From Anaeramoeba flamelloides (taxonomy: Eukaryota; Metamonada; Anaeramoebidae): a stretch of DNA of 64,000 nt. The notes beneath the pieces are model-generated. The model was not told where the DNA came from, did no database searches, and saw nothing but the letters and a program-made list of their open reading frames with translations. Positions 43,724-54,900 of the stretch are shown here, piece after piece (positions within the stretch are counted from its first letter, which is position 1; each line of letters begins with the position of its first letter). The stretch spans positions 4,898,001 to 4,962,000 of the forward strand of contig JANTQA010000048.1 of assembly GCA_027625915.1 (NCBI GenBank), written 5' to 3'. The translations under genes and the position numbers were made by a program.

Positions 43724-45697
43724 TTATTTATTTCGTTTAAATAACAAACCATTCAATTTAAGGATTTTGTCCCAAATTTCATAAGATATTTTGGATTTTA
43801 AATGCACAATTGATAATAGTTCCATTAATAGCAACCAACCTTCGAAATGATTGATATTAATGGAACTATTAATTTTTCTTTGTTTAACATAATAATTTTG
43901 GATTGTTTGGATTATTTTTTGTTCTTCTTTGGTATTATCTGAGTTGAATTGGAATTTGAGGAGGAAGCCAATAAAATTTCTCCATCTCATAAAGGTCTTT
44001 TCGGTTGGGGAAACTTCAATTTGCTTTTGTTTTATTTTGAGCAAATTTGGTTTCCAATTGATGGTAAAATCTGTTTTAAGCAATGACTTTTCTTGAGCAA
44101 ATACAATTATAGGGCAATTCACATCAAAGGGGATTTTTTGATATTGGAAGTCATAAAGGATCTTCTGTTTGTGTATTAATTGCTGGATATCTCGATAATT
44201 CTGTAACCCAATTTCATTCAATTCGCCCTTTGCCAGCTTTGTTTCGTCAAAGCATATGACAGTATTCTTTATCACCTGGAGCTCTGTCCTAATTAAAACA
44301 TTTTTTTCAAAATCCTTCCAGGGAACCAATTTTCGCTTGTTGAGTAATTCGATTGTTATGGGGATATGGATTACACGAAAGCAAAGTTGGTTTAACGCTT
44401 GTAAGATTTGACTAAAATCATATGATTTGAATTTGTCTTGAGATTTCAAGATTGTTAACGAGCAAAGGCCCAGCGATTTATTAAAATGATCGTCAATGGA
44501 ATTATTTTGATTGTTGGTAGTATTTTTATTGAAAAATTTTTTTAATGATATTCTCTTATGAGAAATTATCGTTAAAAACAATAGCTTAGATAACAATTTG
44601 TCTCCTCCAAGTTTAAAAGAAATCCAATTAACAATATCTTTTGAAATCTTTTCACATTCCTTTTGATCGGTAAATTGTTTTTTTTCAACCAAACACCCCA
44701 TTTTGAAGCCATTGAATGGATTTCCGTCAAGTTTTTTAAATTGGCAGCAATGTAGAACAATTTCAATTTCTTTTTCAATTTCATTTTCCATTTGCTTTTC
44801 ATTTTCATTTTCATTTTCATTCGGATCTTCTTTTTCATTAATTGTTAATAAGCCATAAAATTCATAATCTTCATTAATCATGATTTGATCTCCTTCAATT
44901 TTTGGTGAATATAATTTCACTTTAATTTTTAATTCATCACTAATGGATTGGTGTTTTTCCAGATCAATTTTTTTTTCTGTTTCCTTGAATTGAACTTTTT
45001 CTAATTTTAATTCAATTTCTTTTTGTTTGGTTAATTCGTTTCCTGATCCTTTTTTGTTTTCTTCTTTTTCCTTCTTTGTTTCTGCTTCTTTTTCAAGTTC
45101 TATTTTTATTTTTTCTTCCTCTTCTTTTTCTATTTCAATTTCGATTCCTTTTTCTTTTTCTTTTTTTTCAATTTCAATTTCTGTTTCTTTCTTGTTCGAA
45201 TTTGGATTCACTTGGCCAGTCTTTAATTTTTGCAACCATTTGGTTTCTCCTGGTCCTTGAACGCAGCAAAAAACCGAACGTTCCCAAATCGATTCTGACT
45301 CTTCTTGTGATCTAACAATCTTGCTTATTTTTTTTTGGGGATCTGATAAAGTCAAAACAGAGGATTTCAGATCGTCTCGAAAAAATCCTGTAATTAAGCT
45401 GGTATTCTGTTCCTTTGCTAGTTTTGAGCTTTTATTAAAGATCTGAATTCCTGGGAAATACTCAATTTCATAATTGTCTTGGATCATTCCTGTTAATCTT
45501 ACAATTTTGCCCTCAAGCAGTTTTGCTGTTTCTAAAGTGTAATCAAAAGTTTGGATCGACTCATAATTTTCTTCAATGCTTTCTCTTAAATAGGAAACTA
45601 AAAATGAGAAACTTAGGATTTCGTTTCTTTCTTTCAAGTTCTTTTGAATCAAAAAATCAATAACTTTAATTGGGTTTGATATTGGGCTTTTGTTCAT
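43724..45697 (-). CDS. MCMBP: MCM complex-binding protein
   Basis: MCMBP (ETG1 in plants) binds MCM helicase subunits in the nucleus and helps assemble or unload the MCM complex around S phase. The 657-codon single-exon frame is close to the human length of 642. Family stretches recalled from the human protein align in order: MIQDNYEIEYFPGIQ near residue 75, ERSVFCCVQGPGETKW near 140, YEFYGLLTINE near 280, then FDETKLAKGELNE near 482, followed by YDFQYQKIPFDVNCPIIVFA. The C-terminal half is the AAA-like core without an obvious Walker A. A Lys/Glu/Ile-rich segment at about residues 165-265 is a low-complexity linker where animal proteins also have a poorly conserved region. The Met at 45697 is the only sensible start. 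It is intronless, unlike the neighbouring G alpha gene. Confidence 0.92.
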   Translation of the reverse strand: MNKSPISNPIKVIDFLIQKNLKERNEILSFSFLVSYLRESIEENYESIQTFDYTLETAKLLEGKIVRLTGMIQDNYEIEYFPGIQIFNKSSKLAKEQNTSLITGFFRDDLKSSVLTLSDPQKKISKIVRSQEESESIWERSVFCCVQGPGETKWLQKLKTGQVNPNSNKKETEIEIEKKEKEKGIEIEIEKEEEEKIKIELEKEAETKKEKEENKKGSGNELTKQKEIELKLEKVQFKETEKKIDLEKHQSISDELKIKVKLYSPKIEGDQIMINEDYEFYGLLTINEKEDPNENENENEKQMENEIEKEIEIVLHCCQFKKLDGNPFNGFKMGCLVEKKQFTDQKECEKISKDIVNWISFKLGGDKLLSKLLFLTIISHKRISLKKFFNKNTTNNQNNSIDDHFNKSLGLCSLTILKSQDKFKSYDFSQILQALNQLCFRVIHIPITIELLNKRKLVPWKDFEKNVLIRTELQVIKNTVICFDETKLAKGELNEIGLQNYRDIQQLIHKQKILYDFQYQKIPFDVNCPIIVFAQEKSLLKTDFTINWKPNLLKIKQKQIEVSPTEKTFMRWRNFIGFLLKFQFNSDNTKEEQKIIQTIQNYYVKQRKINSSININHFEGWLLLMELLSIVHLKSKISYEIWDKILKLNGLLFKRNK

Positions 45698-46430
45698 TCA
45701 AATACTTAGAATTTTTTGTTTTTGGAAGAAAATTATTTTAAAAAAAATGATTCTTAGTTTGGTTGTAGTACTTTAATACGAACCGAAATTTGAATAATTT
45801 TGAAGTGCTTTTCGAATTCACAACATTCTTAAATTCACAAATTGTTTTTTGTTTTTGATTTTTTAGTTTCAATATACGTTAATATTTATTTTATTAAAAA
45901 TGATGGAAAAATTTTCACAATGTAGTATTTTTTTCATTGATGAAATATTCCTTTGATTGAGAATTCTGAATTTATTCAACATGTAGAATATAAAAAAAAG
46001 GAGTTGGGTACATAAATTGAAGTCTCAAATTATGATCTATTTCTTTGAAGTACCAATTGGTAAAGGAAAAAAAATTGGAAAAAAGAGTTCAAATTATTTT
46101 CAAGTGATTCTTTAAATACACAAACGAAGATCTTAAATCCCAAGTCCCAGTATAAATAGCAAAAAAAGGATATTTTTTTTTGTCATTTTTCTAAATTAAC
46201 TTTTTTGGAATATCCACAAGTTATAGTTTTGAACCATGTATTTGGCTAGGTTTGAATAGTAATTATTTTTACATTTAAGGCAACCTTTTGTTCATGGGGT
46301 TTTTTAAAAATGAGATTGAAAAAAAAATGACAAAAAAAACGTACATTATCTGTTTTTATCCTGGTCTAGGGCTTTAAATTGGGAAAATTTGGAATAAATT
46401 AACAAAAATCTTTCAAATAATTAATTTGTA

Positions 46431-47520
46431 CAGTGGTGTAAATAACCCATGTTGACAACCTTTAACCCATTACAAAAATATAACTCATGTTTTTTTTTAG
46501 ACTTGGGTATTAAAAGATAGGAAGACCCACATATCACTTACATATTCTTGGTTCGGATTTAAATTGAGTTTAGGGGTTAGATCTTTGATTAAATAAATTA
46601 TTCTAACAAATTTTAAATGCTTTTGGTTTCAAAAAATTTTGACATAATTGATAATTTAATGAAATAAAATGATTTTATTGTTGTCAATGTTAAAAAAAAC
46701 CTTATCATTTTGGAAAAAAAGTTAAACATGTTTTTAATTGGGAGCATTAATAGAATCACAGAAACCTGAAAATAAAAAGTGAAATCAATAAAAAGAAGAA
46801 ACCAATTAACCTTTAATAATAACCCATTATATTACTGGTATTTGAATTCTAAATGGGAAAGAATTTTCACTTCCTTTTCCATATTTTTTTTTTATAAATA
46901 TAGTTCTCAAAGAAATTAGGTTACAATTTGAGGTTCTCGATCTATATTCTCTTAAAAAAGAGAAATTAAAAATGAAGTGAAAAAAAATCCCATTTATTAT
47001 TCAAATACCAGTATTTTCAATCAAACCAACAAATACAATTTAAATCTACTTTGTTATTGAAATTCAAGCTGTGGTTTTGGAGATCTCAAAAATAGTCAAT
47101 TTTTGGAACAAATTTTTCAGAATTGATCAATCAAAGAAAAACCTATACCAAAAGATATTATTAAAAAACTGTTATTGTTTTTGAATCCTTCATTTTGTCT
47201 AAATTTATTTGTTTATTCTAATTTTAATTGATATTATTTTTCATTTTCAGGTTCTATTAACGTTCCTAAATAAAAACCGTGTTTCACTTTGTTTCCACAA
47301 AGGTTATTCCTAATATTTTGAAAAATTATAATATTTAATCATTTAATATCTTCGTAATTCATTTTTAAAATTTATTTAAAGAACCCTCTTTCTTGTTTAT
47401 ATGATCATATCATCCAATTAATTTATTTCTTTTATTTCTACTGTCATCCAATATTTGTTGCATGAGTTAAAATTTTGTAATGGGTTATAGAAAAAAAAAC
47501 ACCAGTTATTTACACCACTG
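46431..47520. mobile_element. 1,090-bp non-autonomous TIR element flanked by TA
   Basis: Perfect 16-nt inverted ends CAGTGGTGTAAATAAC, with TA on both outer sides (46429-46430 and 47521-47522). The inverted similarity continues inward for about 60 nt (AACCCATTACAAAA, TAACTCATG) with a small gap. TA duplication and CAGT-type ends are typical of Tc1/mariner-like elements (established knowledge). No transposase frame is present, so it would depend on an element elsewhere. Confidence 0.8.
46833..47013. mobile_element. 181-bp TIR element nested in the 1,090-bp element
   Basis: The ends are TACTGGTATTTGAATTCTAA and its near-inverse, with TA at both sides and shared internal AAATGGGA and TTTTCACTTC blocks. 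A degraded relative lies at 38150-38316, so it is a separate mobile family that inserted into the larger element. Confidence 0.7.
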
Positions 47521-48399
47521 TATGTTTATTTTGGAATCTTGTTAGTTTCGAATATAATTCTACAAATAAATCCAATTTATTGTATATTGAAGGAAAATCT
47601 AAAAAATTAATTTTGGTTTTTTTGGGGTGATTTTATTGAAATCATTTAATGAATAATTTGCTAAAATTTAGAACATATTAAAGAAAATTTGAAATCGATT
47701 TTGTTTACCTCTTACTGAACCTGCTTCACCTAGATAATAAGAAGTATATTTAAACTTCTTACTTTAACATATATAATACTCTATATAAAGTAGAAGTGTA
47801 CTTCAGCTGGTAGTTACATATTTTCAAAATTTTTAAAGGTAAATTTCTTATATTAATAATCAATATTGATTTTCCAATTTCCAAATTCTCGAAAAAAAAT
47901 TAGAAATTTAAAAATTTTCTAATATTTTTAAAATTATCATTCATTAAGGCTATTTAACTCATTTTAGATATGAAATTAATAATTAATGGGTATAAAATAT
48001 GGAAAATAACTTCTTCTTTCTGTGAAGAAAAGGAGAAAGAAGTTTACTTTGTTAAATATTGATAGATTTCGATATTTTGATACCATGATATTTGAAATTT
48101 AACTTACTTGACCTTTTAGAGGTTACTCATTAGGAATTTTTATAAATTGGTTTGTCGGTTCAAATTTAGTAATTAAAGTGTCAAGGGGTGAGATTTTTTT
48201 TCCCCAAAAATAAAGAATTTATTGTTTTCTATTGAAAATTTATTTATGGTTTGGTTTTATTGATATTTTGTAAAAAATTTCAAAAAGTTGTTTCCCAAAG
48301 TCACATAACGTAAAAATTCATCTAATAAGCTTTATTATTTTCAGTTGTGGGTTTAGAAATAGTAATATACCCCTTAAAACTTTGGAAATAAAAAGGCAG

Positions 48400-48995
48400 T
48401 TTTCTAATAAATAATTGTATACGTGATACTGTAAGTAGAAAATTTTTGAGATGGTATTACAGTAGGTGTTTTTTTTTTTGAATTAAGGATAAATTTTCCC
48501 AAGATCCTTCAAAATATTCTAATGAATTAAAGTTGTAAAAAAAAAATACCTGACAGACATTAATCCCTTTCATAATTATTAATATTCTTATTAGGAGAAT
48601 TATTTTGTTGTTGGTTAATAATTTCTAATATTTTAAATCAAAAACTGAAAATTATTACAAGATACTTAATAGAGTGATGATTAATTAAATTACACATGTC
48701 CAAAATAATAGCTAATCAATAAAAACAAGAATAAAAATTATCATTTCCCAAAATCATAACAAAACTCCATAAAAATGTATTATTTTATTTCAAAATGGGA
48801 TGATCTGCTTTTATATAACATTTAATTAAACCTGTATTTTAAAGATACCACACTTTAAAGTATTTTAGGATGCTTTATTACAGAGTTAATTACATTTTTT
48901 TTTTTCAGTAAAAAATTGTATTTAAAATACAATATTTGCAATTACACAACAATTTTGCTCATATTTTAAATTCAAAAAGATATGAGGACTTATTT
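48400..48995. repeat. Inverted copy of the 1955-2395 repeat family
   Basis: The reverse complement of about 48650-48780 matches 2170-2280 (shared TTTATTCTTGTTTTT and GTGTAATTTAATTAATCATC). The right part near 48935-48970 has an AATTACACAACAATTTTGC stretch like the arms of the first copy. The boundaries are approximate. Confidence 0.5.
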
Positions 48996-49528
48996 TCCGT
49001 GCATGGTTTTTTTAATATATAATGCCTATAAGAAAATTTCTATTGATAATATTCATTTATTTTTCTTTTTTATTTTATTTAAAAGAGGGTTTCAACAATA
49101 TAATTACATTTTTAAATGAAATGCCTAAATCTTTTATCGATAATTACCCTAAAATGGAATATCGATTATATTATATCAAATGATACAGCTGTTCCAAGGC
49201 TATCGTGAAATTTATCAATATCAAATTTTGATGTTGATAGAGATTTTTAAATCGAAGAATATAAGAATAAGAAAGCTTATATTGAAAAATATTTTTCCAT
49301 TAATAAGTTGATATGAAAAATATTCTTCTAATTTGATCGAAAAATAAATTTATTTTTTAGAGGAAATTTTAAGTAGTTTCTTAATGAATTTTTGATGTTT
49401 AGCATAATTTTGGGTTCTGAAAATTTCTTTTTTGAAAAGTGAGATAAAATTCTTGAATATTGAATCATTTAGGAATTTTTTTTCAATATGAGCTTTATTA
49501 TTCTCATATTGAACTTTTTACACAACAT

Positions 49529-50370
49529 GATCATGAAAAAATTTTTTCAAAAAAAAATCAAACATTGGCCAATTTTACACTTTTTGATAACTTGACTTAG
49601 AATAAACACTATTAGTTAATAAAGGATCTTGGATCAAAAAAATACTTTTAAAGATATTTAACAATTTAAGTTGCAAAATTCAATTGTCTAGTAAGATTTT
49701 TTTTAAATTTAATAGTAAAAAATTTGAATATTTTTATTTACACAGTTAAGAGGTTATAATCATATATTTTAAAAGTATTTTAAATTTAATGAATATCTTT
49801 CAAACTGATAACCAATTATTTTAGACTATTATGAAATCATTTATTAATATAAATTTAAACAAATCTTTTTTTTTTGATTTTTCGTTAGGTTTTTTTTAAT
49901 TTTTGAGATGAACAGAAAATTTAAATAAATTTTCTGTTTATTTCAAAAAGTAAAAAAAAACCTAGGACACTCACAATAATTATCATCAGCAATTTTTTTC
50001 TCTGTTTCAGTTTTATTAGATGAGTACAATGTTTTCAAAACTATTTGTTATTACCTATCAAAGTAAATATCTCCAAGTTGAATTAATCTATAATTCATTC
50101 TTCAGTTTATTTGTAGTTTTTTACCCAAAAAATGCCTTTTTTTCTAGACTAGAGACTTTTCAAAATGGCAGTACTATTAACAACTATAAATACAATATTT
50201 CCATGAATTTAAAGTTCTTGAAGTTTGATTATATTGTGAATAAACTTTATTATTCAAGATGAAAGGTTAAGAATGGAGTAGTTTTGTCAAATTTTTTTTT
50301 TCCATTTTATTTTTTTATATTAGTGAAGAGTAAATATAAAACTGGAATCAAAATTTTTTTTATTGCGCAA
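49529..50370. repeat. Dispersed segment copy 2 with a single type-B hairpin
   Basis: Same orientation as 31771-34435 and similar throughout (for example TTTTAAAAGTATTTTAAAT and AATAATTATCATCAGC blocks). At the position where copy 1 has about 1.8 kb of hairpins, this copy carries only one type-B hairpin (about 49887-49971), followed by GGACACT and then directly the right flank. Confidence 0.8.
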
Positions 50371-51925
50371 CAAATTCAAAATTTTCTTGACTACCGATAT
50401 TTGGTGTTTAGAAGTCTCTAGGATGTCTAGTTTTCGAGATATTGCCCAAAATCGATTTTTTATATACAAATTTTTTAATAGTGATTTTTCACAACTATTT
50501 TTGGCAATAACTCGAAAAATACAAGAGCCCCAAAAAAATGAAAATTTGAGATTGTTTTTATATTTCTTATATAGTGATCTCCATAGGTTAAAATGAATTT
50601 TAAAGTTTTTTTTTAATTGTAGGTTTTCGTATATATAAATAATTTAAAATCTTCTACTCCCCACATGGAAAAAAAGACTTAGTTACCAGCATTTATCCGA
50701 ATTTTGGAACCTTAAGATAATAGTCTTTATTATTTTTTTTTCACCAATAACTAAATAAGGAATCCTTATCTTGAAATAGGTTAAAAATTGAAAATAGACA
50801 GGTTCTTTCAATGTTAGAACTTTTAGTTCTTGTTTTTTTAAATTTTACAATTCTAGTCAAAAAAAGTGACTTTTAAAAATTTATTTTTGAAAAAAATATC
50901 TTGAACGGATGAGAATTTTTTGATTAATTTTGGATTTAATTATTTTCTCAACAATAATATTTATTCTCATTTTTAAAAACGAAAAAATAATTTAAAACTG
51001 GTGAATATTTCTTCTTTCACTTCTATTCATCCAACTTGACTCTATAAAGAACTCAATTTGTTTTATCAATAATTACTTTTTAAAAAAATAGTTCTTTATC
51101 TTTTCTTTGATTTTTTTTGACTCTGACAAAAACTTTTGGAATGATAATTTGGGAATACTTTTAAAAACTTTAAATTCAACAAAAACAAAAGGACGTAAAC
51201 TCAAAAAGTAGATTCATGAAAAAAAAAAGAATGGTATACAAGAAAAGAAAGAAAATCTATTATTTTGAGTAAAGCATATATTGCATATTTTTTTCGAATC
51301 AAACTATTTTTTCATGCAAATCCAAAAAAACCTTTTCAGGTTTATTTTTCAAACTTTTTTTTGTAGGTCTTACACTAACACAACAAAGTTTTGCTTTCTC
51401 GCTCATATTTTTTTTTATTTTTTGTATTTTTGCGAAAAGTTGAAAAAAAGCAACTTTCAAAAAAGTGAAAAAAAGGAAAAAATTTTTTATTTCTATAAAA
51501 ACAATAACTAAATTTAATGAATGTCATTTATCGAGATTTCATTACTATATAAAGAAGTTTTTTCCTTTGATTTCAAATCTAAGTAATTGGTAAAAAAAAA
51601 TTCAAAATCTCTATTAAAGTTTACCTAAAAAAATTTAATAGTGACTGGTCCCTTAAAGAAATTACATGTCATTATTTTATTTTTTTTGTCTTTTCTGAGA
51701 ATTGGAGACAAAATTATTGTGTTTCCATACTGGTAATTTTTTCTCTATATCCAAAACAAGTTCTAAGAAATATATAACTCATCTAAAGGAAAGGTGATGA
51801 CTAAAAACACCACATAGTTTTTCTCTCTTTAATGACGGCAGCTTTAGGTGTGAAGTTGTTTATTAATTTATGAAACTATTTAATGCAAATGAAATATGCA
51901 CACATATTATCTAAAGTAGAAAATT

Positions 51926-54900
51926 TTAATCATAATAATCGTTGCCACTTTCTTCGCTTTCATAATCTTCCGAACCTGCGTCCAATATATCAGCATCCTC
52001 TAATGCAATTTTTGAAGGCATAAACTTAAAGTCTATTGATCTTGATAATTTATAATTCTTTTTCGCACCTGAATATTTTCTTAAATGTTGATAGCATTTG
52101 CCTAAAAAATAATATATCTTTGCATCTTCAGGAAAGCTTTTGGCTGCTTTTTGATATTTGTCAATGGCTTCCAAATATTTCTCTTCAATATAATAAAAAT
52201 TCCCTTTGATTAAGGAATAATATTTACTTGTTTCTTCACATATTAACAAAGCTGTTTCAAAAGCTTCTTTTGCCATTTGTTTTTTTCCTAATTCCAAGTA
52301 TGCTTCTCCTTTAATGTTTAAAGTTATTGGGAGTAAACTAAGATCCAAACTTTCTGATTCTATATATTCAATATATTTTGTGTATAATGCAATTATTTGA
52401 TCAAATTTTGCTTCATTAAAATATTTTTTTGTTAATTTCGAGATCTCTTCTTTTGTCATTTCCCCAATATTTACCGTCTCAGATGACAACCTTTCTGTTG
52501 TCAGCTTTAATTTTTCATATATTAACCCTATAAAATGCTTTATTACCATATCTTCTTCTCGACCAGAATTTAAATAATAGTTTAATGCTGAGTCATAATT
52601 ACCCTTAAGATAATTTGTATGTCCTTGAACAATATTATATTCAGTGCTACCGCGTTCACAGAAATAAATAGCAGAACTTAAATCACTATTTGCTTCCTCT
52701 ATCCTCCCCTGGATGAGATTCGCTTCAGCTCTATTTATTACCAAACTAATATCATGGCATCCTTGTTCTAACATCCTTGTACAAACTGACACAATTTCAC
52801 TGTATTTTTTGTTCGAGAAAAGTTCCAAAAAATCAATATTGATATAATTTGTTGAGAAATTATTAACAAAATCTATTGATTGTATATTACGAGTGGATTG
52901 TTGTTTCTCATTTAATAAAACCTGTATGTTATTGTATGCTATTTGGGTGTACTGATGTTCAATTCCTAATTGAGAAGACCATATCTCAAATGCTTTTTGA
53001 TATTTTTTTAACGCTTCGTCAGAGAAACCCTGGCTGTCTAACACAAGACCAATATTATTTATCGTATCTGCTATTGATACGTGTACTTCAGTTTTATAGA
53101 TTTCCCTTTTTATTTCCAAAGCCTTTTCAAGTTTTTCCATGGCTTCGTTATAACTACCAAGATTATACAATGCAACCCCCATATAATTTAATGTATTGGC
53201 AACCAATTCATGCCTTTCTGTTCCATATACTTTTTTTCTTATCTCTAATGCCTGTTGAAAATACTCCATAGCCTTAACAAAATTTTTCTGAGTAGCTCGC
53301 ACAATGCCAATGTTATACAGCGCGTCTGCAACTATTGCCATGTTTTCAGTGATCCCTGTTTTATTCTTCGCTATCTCTAAGGCCTGGTTATATTTTTCTA
53401 AAGCAAGTTGATTGGATCCTTGGTTATAGAGCACAACACCTATGTTATTTAGTGTTTTTGAAAGTAAATCATATCTTTCAACTATAATTAATTGTTTTTC
53501 ATGATCTAATATTTTCTGATAATTTTCTAATGCTTCGGTCACTAAACCTTTCTTTTGTAAAATCTCTGCTAAATGATATAGAGTGTCTGCTATTGATTCA
53601 TTTATTTCGGTTTTATAGAATTTTTTTTTTATTACCATGGCTTTTTTGAAATTTTCTAAGGCTTCACCATCTCTAGATTGCTTTTGCAACACACGGCCGA
53701 TCATATAGAGCGTGTCTGCGATTGATTCATGGACTTCGGTTTTATATAATTTTGTTTTTATTGCCAAAGCCTTTTGAAAATTTTCCAAGGCTTCGGTATA
53801 TCTAGATTGATTTTGAAGCACAATCCCAATATTATGTATCAGGTCTGCTATGAATTCATGTATTTCAGTTTTATATACCCTTTTTTGTATTTCTAAAGCC
53901 TTTTCAAATTTTTCCAAGGCCTTTTTAAAACTAGATTGCTTATTTAGCACAACCCCCATATTAAATAATGTTTTTACAACAAACTCATATCTTTCATTTA
54001 TATTTAATTTTTCCCCTATATCTAATATTTCCTGATATTTTTCTAAGGCTTTGTTCGATAGTCCCTGTTTATTTAACACAACACCCATATTAAATAATGT
54101 ATTTATAAATTTAATATGAGATCCATTTTGATATAATTTTTTTTTGATCTTTAAAATTTCCTGAAATTTTTCCATGGCTTCATTATATTTTCCTTGTGTA
54201 CCTAAGAAACAAGCGAGGTTCTCAGATAATGTCACACTTAAAACATGGTATTTGGTTTTATATATTTTCATACAAATTTCTAAAGATTTTTCAAATTTCT
54301 CCAATGCTTTGTTATATAGTCCTTGATTATCGAGAACTTTACCGATATTATTAATTGTAATTGCAACTTTCCCGTTGTATTTGGTTTTATGTACTTTCTT
54401 TAAAATTTTTAAAGCCTTTTCAAATGTTTCCAATGCTTCACTATATCTAGATTGCTGTAGATTTAAAATATCTCCAATATTAATTAGTGTATCTGCAACC
54501 GATGCATGATTTTCAGTTCCATATACATTCTTTTTGATTTCCAAAGCCTTTTCAAAATTTTCCAAAGCTTTGCTATATAATCCCTGATTGAAAAGAACAT
54601 TACCTATATTATTGATCGTATCTGCAACAGATACATTTTGTTCAGTTCCATATACCCCCCTTTTTATTTCCAAAGCCTTTTCAAAATTTTCCAAGGCTTT
54701 GCTATAATATGATTGGTTATCCAACACAAGACCTATATTATTGATCGTATCTGCAACCGATGCATGCTTATCAGTTCCATATACATTCTTTTTTATTTCC
54801 AAAGCCTTTTCAAAATTTTCCAAAGCTTGTTTATAGAACCCCTGGCCATCTAAAACAAGACCTATATTATTGATCGTATTTGCAATTGATTCATTAGATT

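Larger units (their letters stand above)
45698..51925. other. Gene-poor interval between MCMBP and the giant gene
   Basis: No host gene is recognised in 6.2 kb. It carries a 1.09-kb TIR element with a nested 181-bp element, an inverted repeat copy near 48.4-49.0 kb and dispersed segment copy 2 at 49529-50370. The stretch 50371-51925 holds nothing beyond A/T-rich low complexity. The open frames at 50020, 50363 and 51281 have no motif. Confidence 0.6.
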
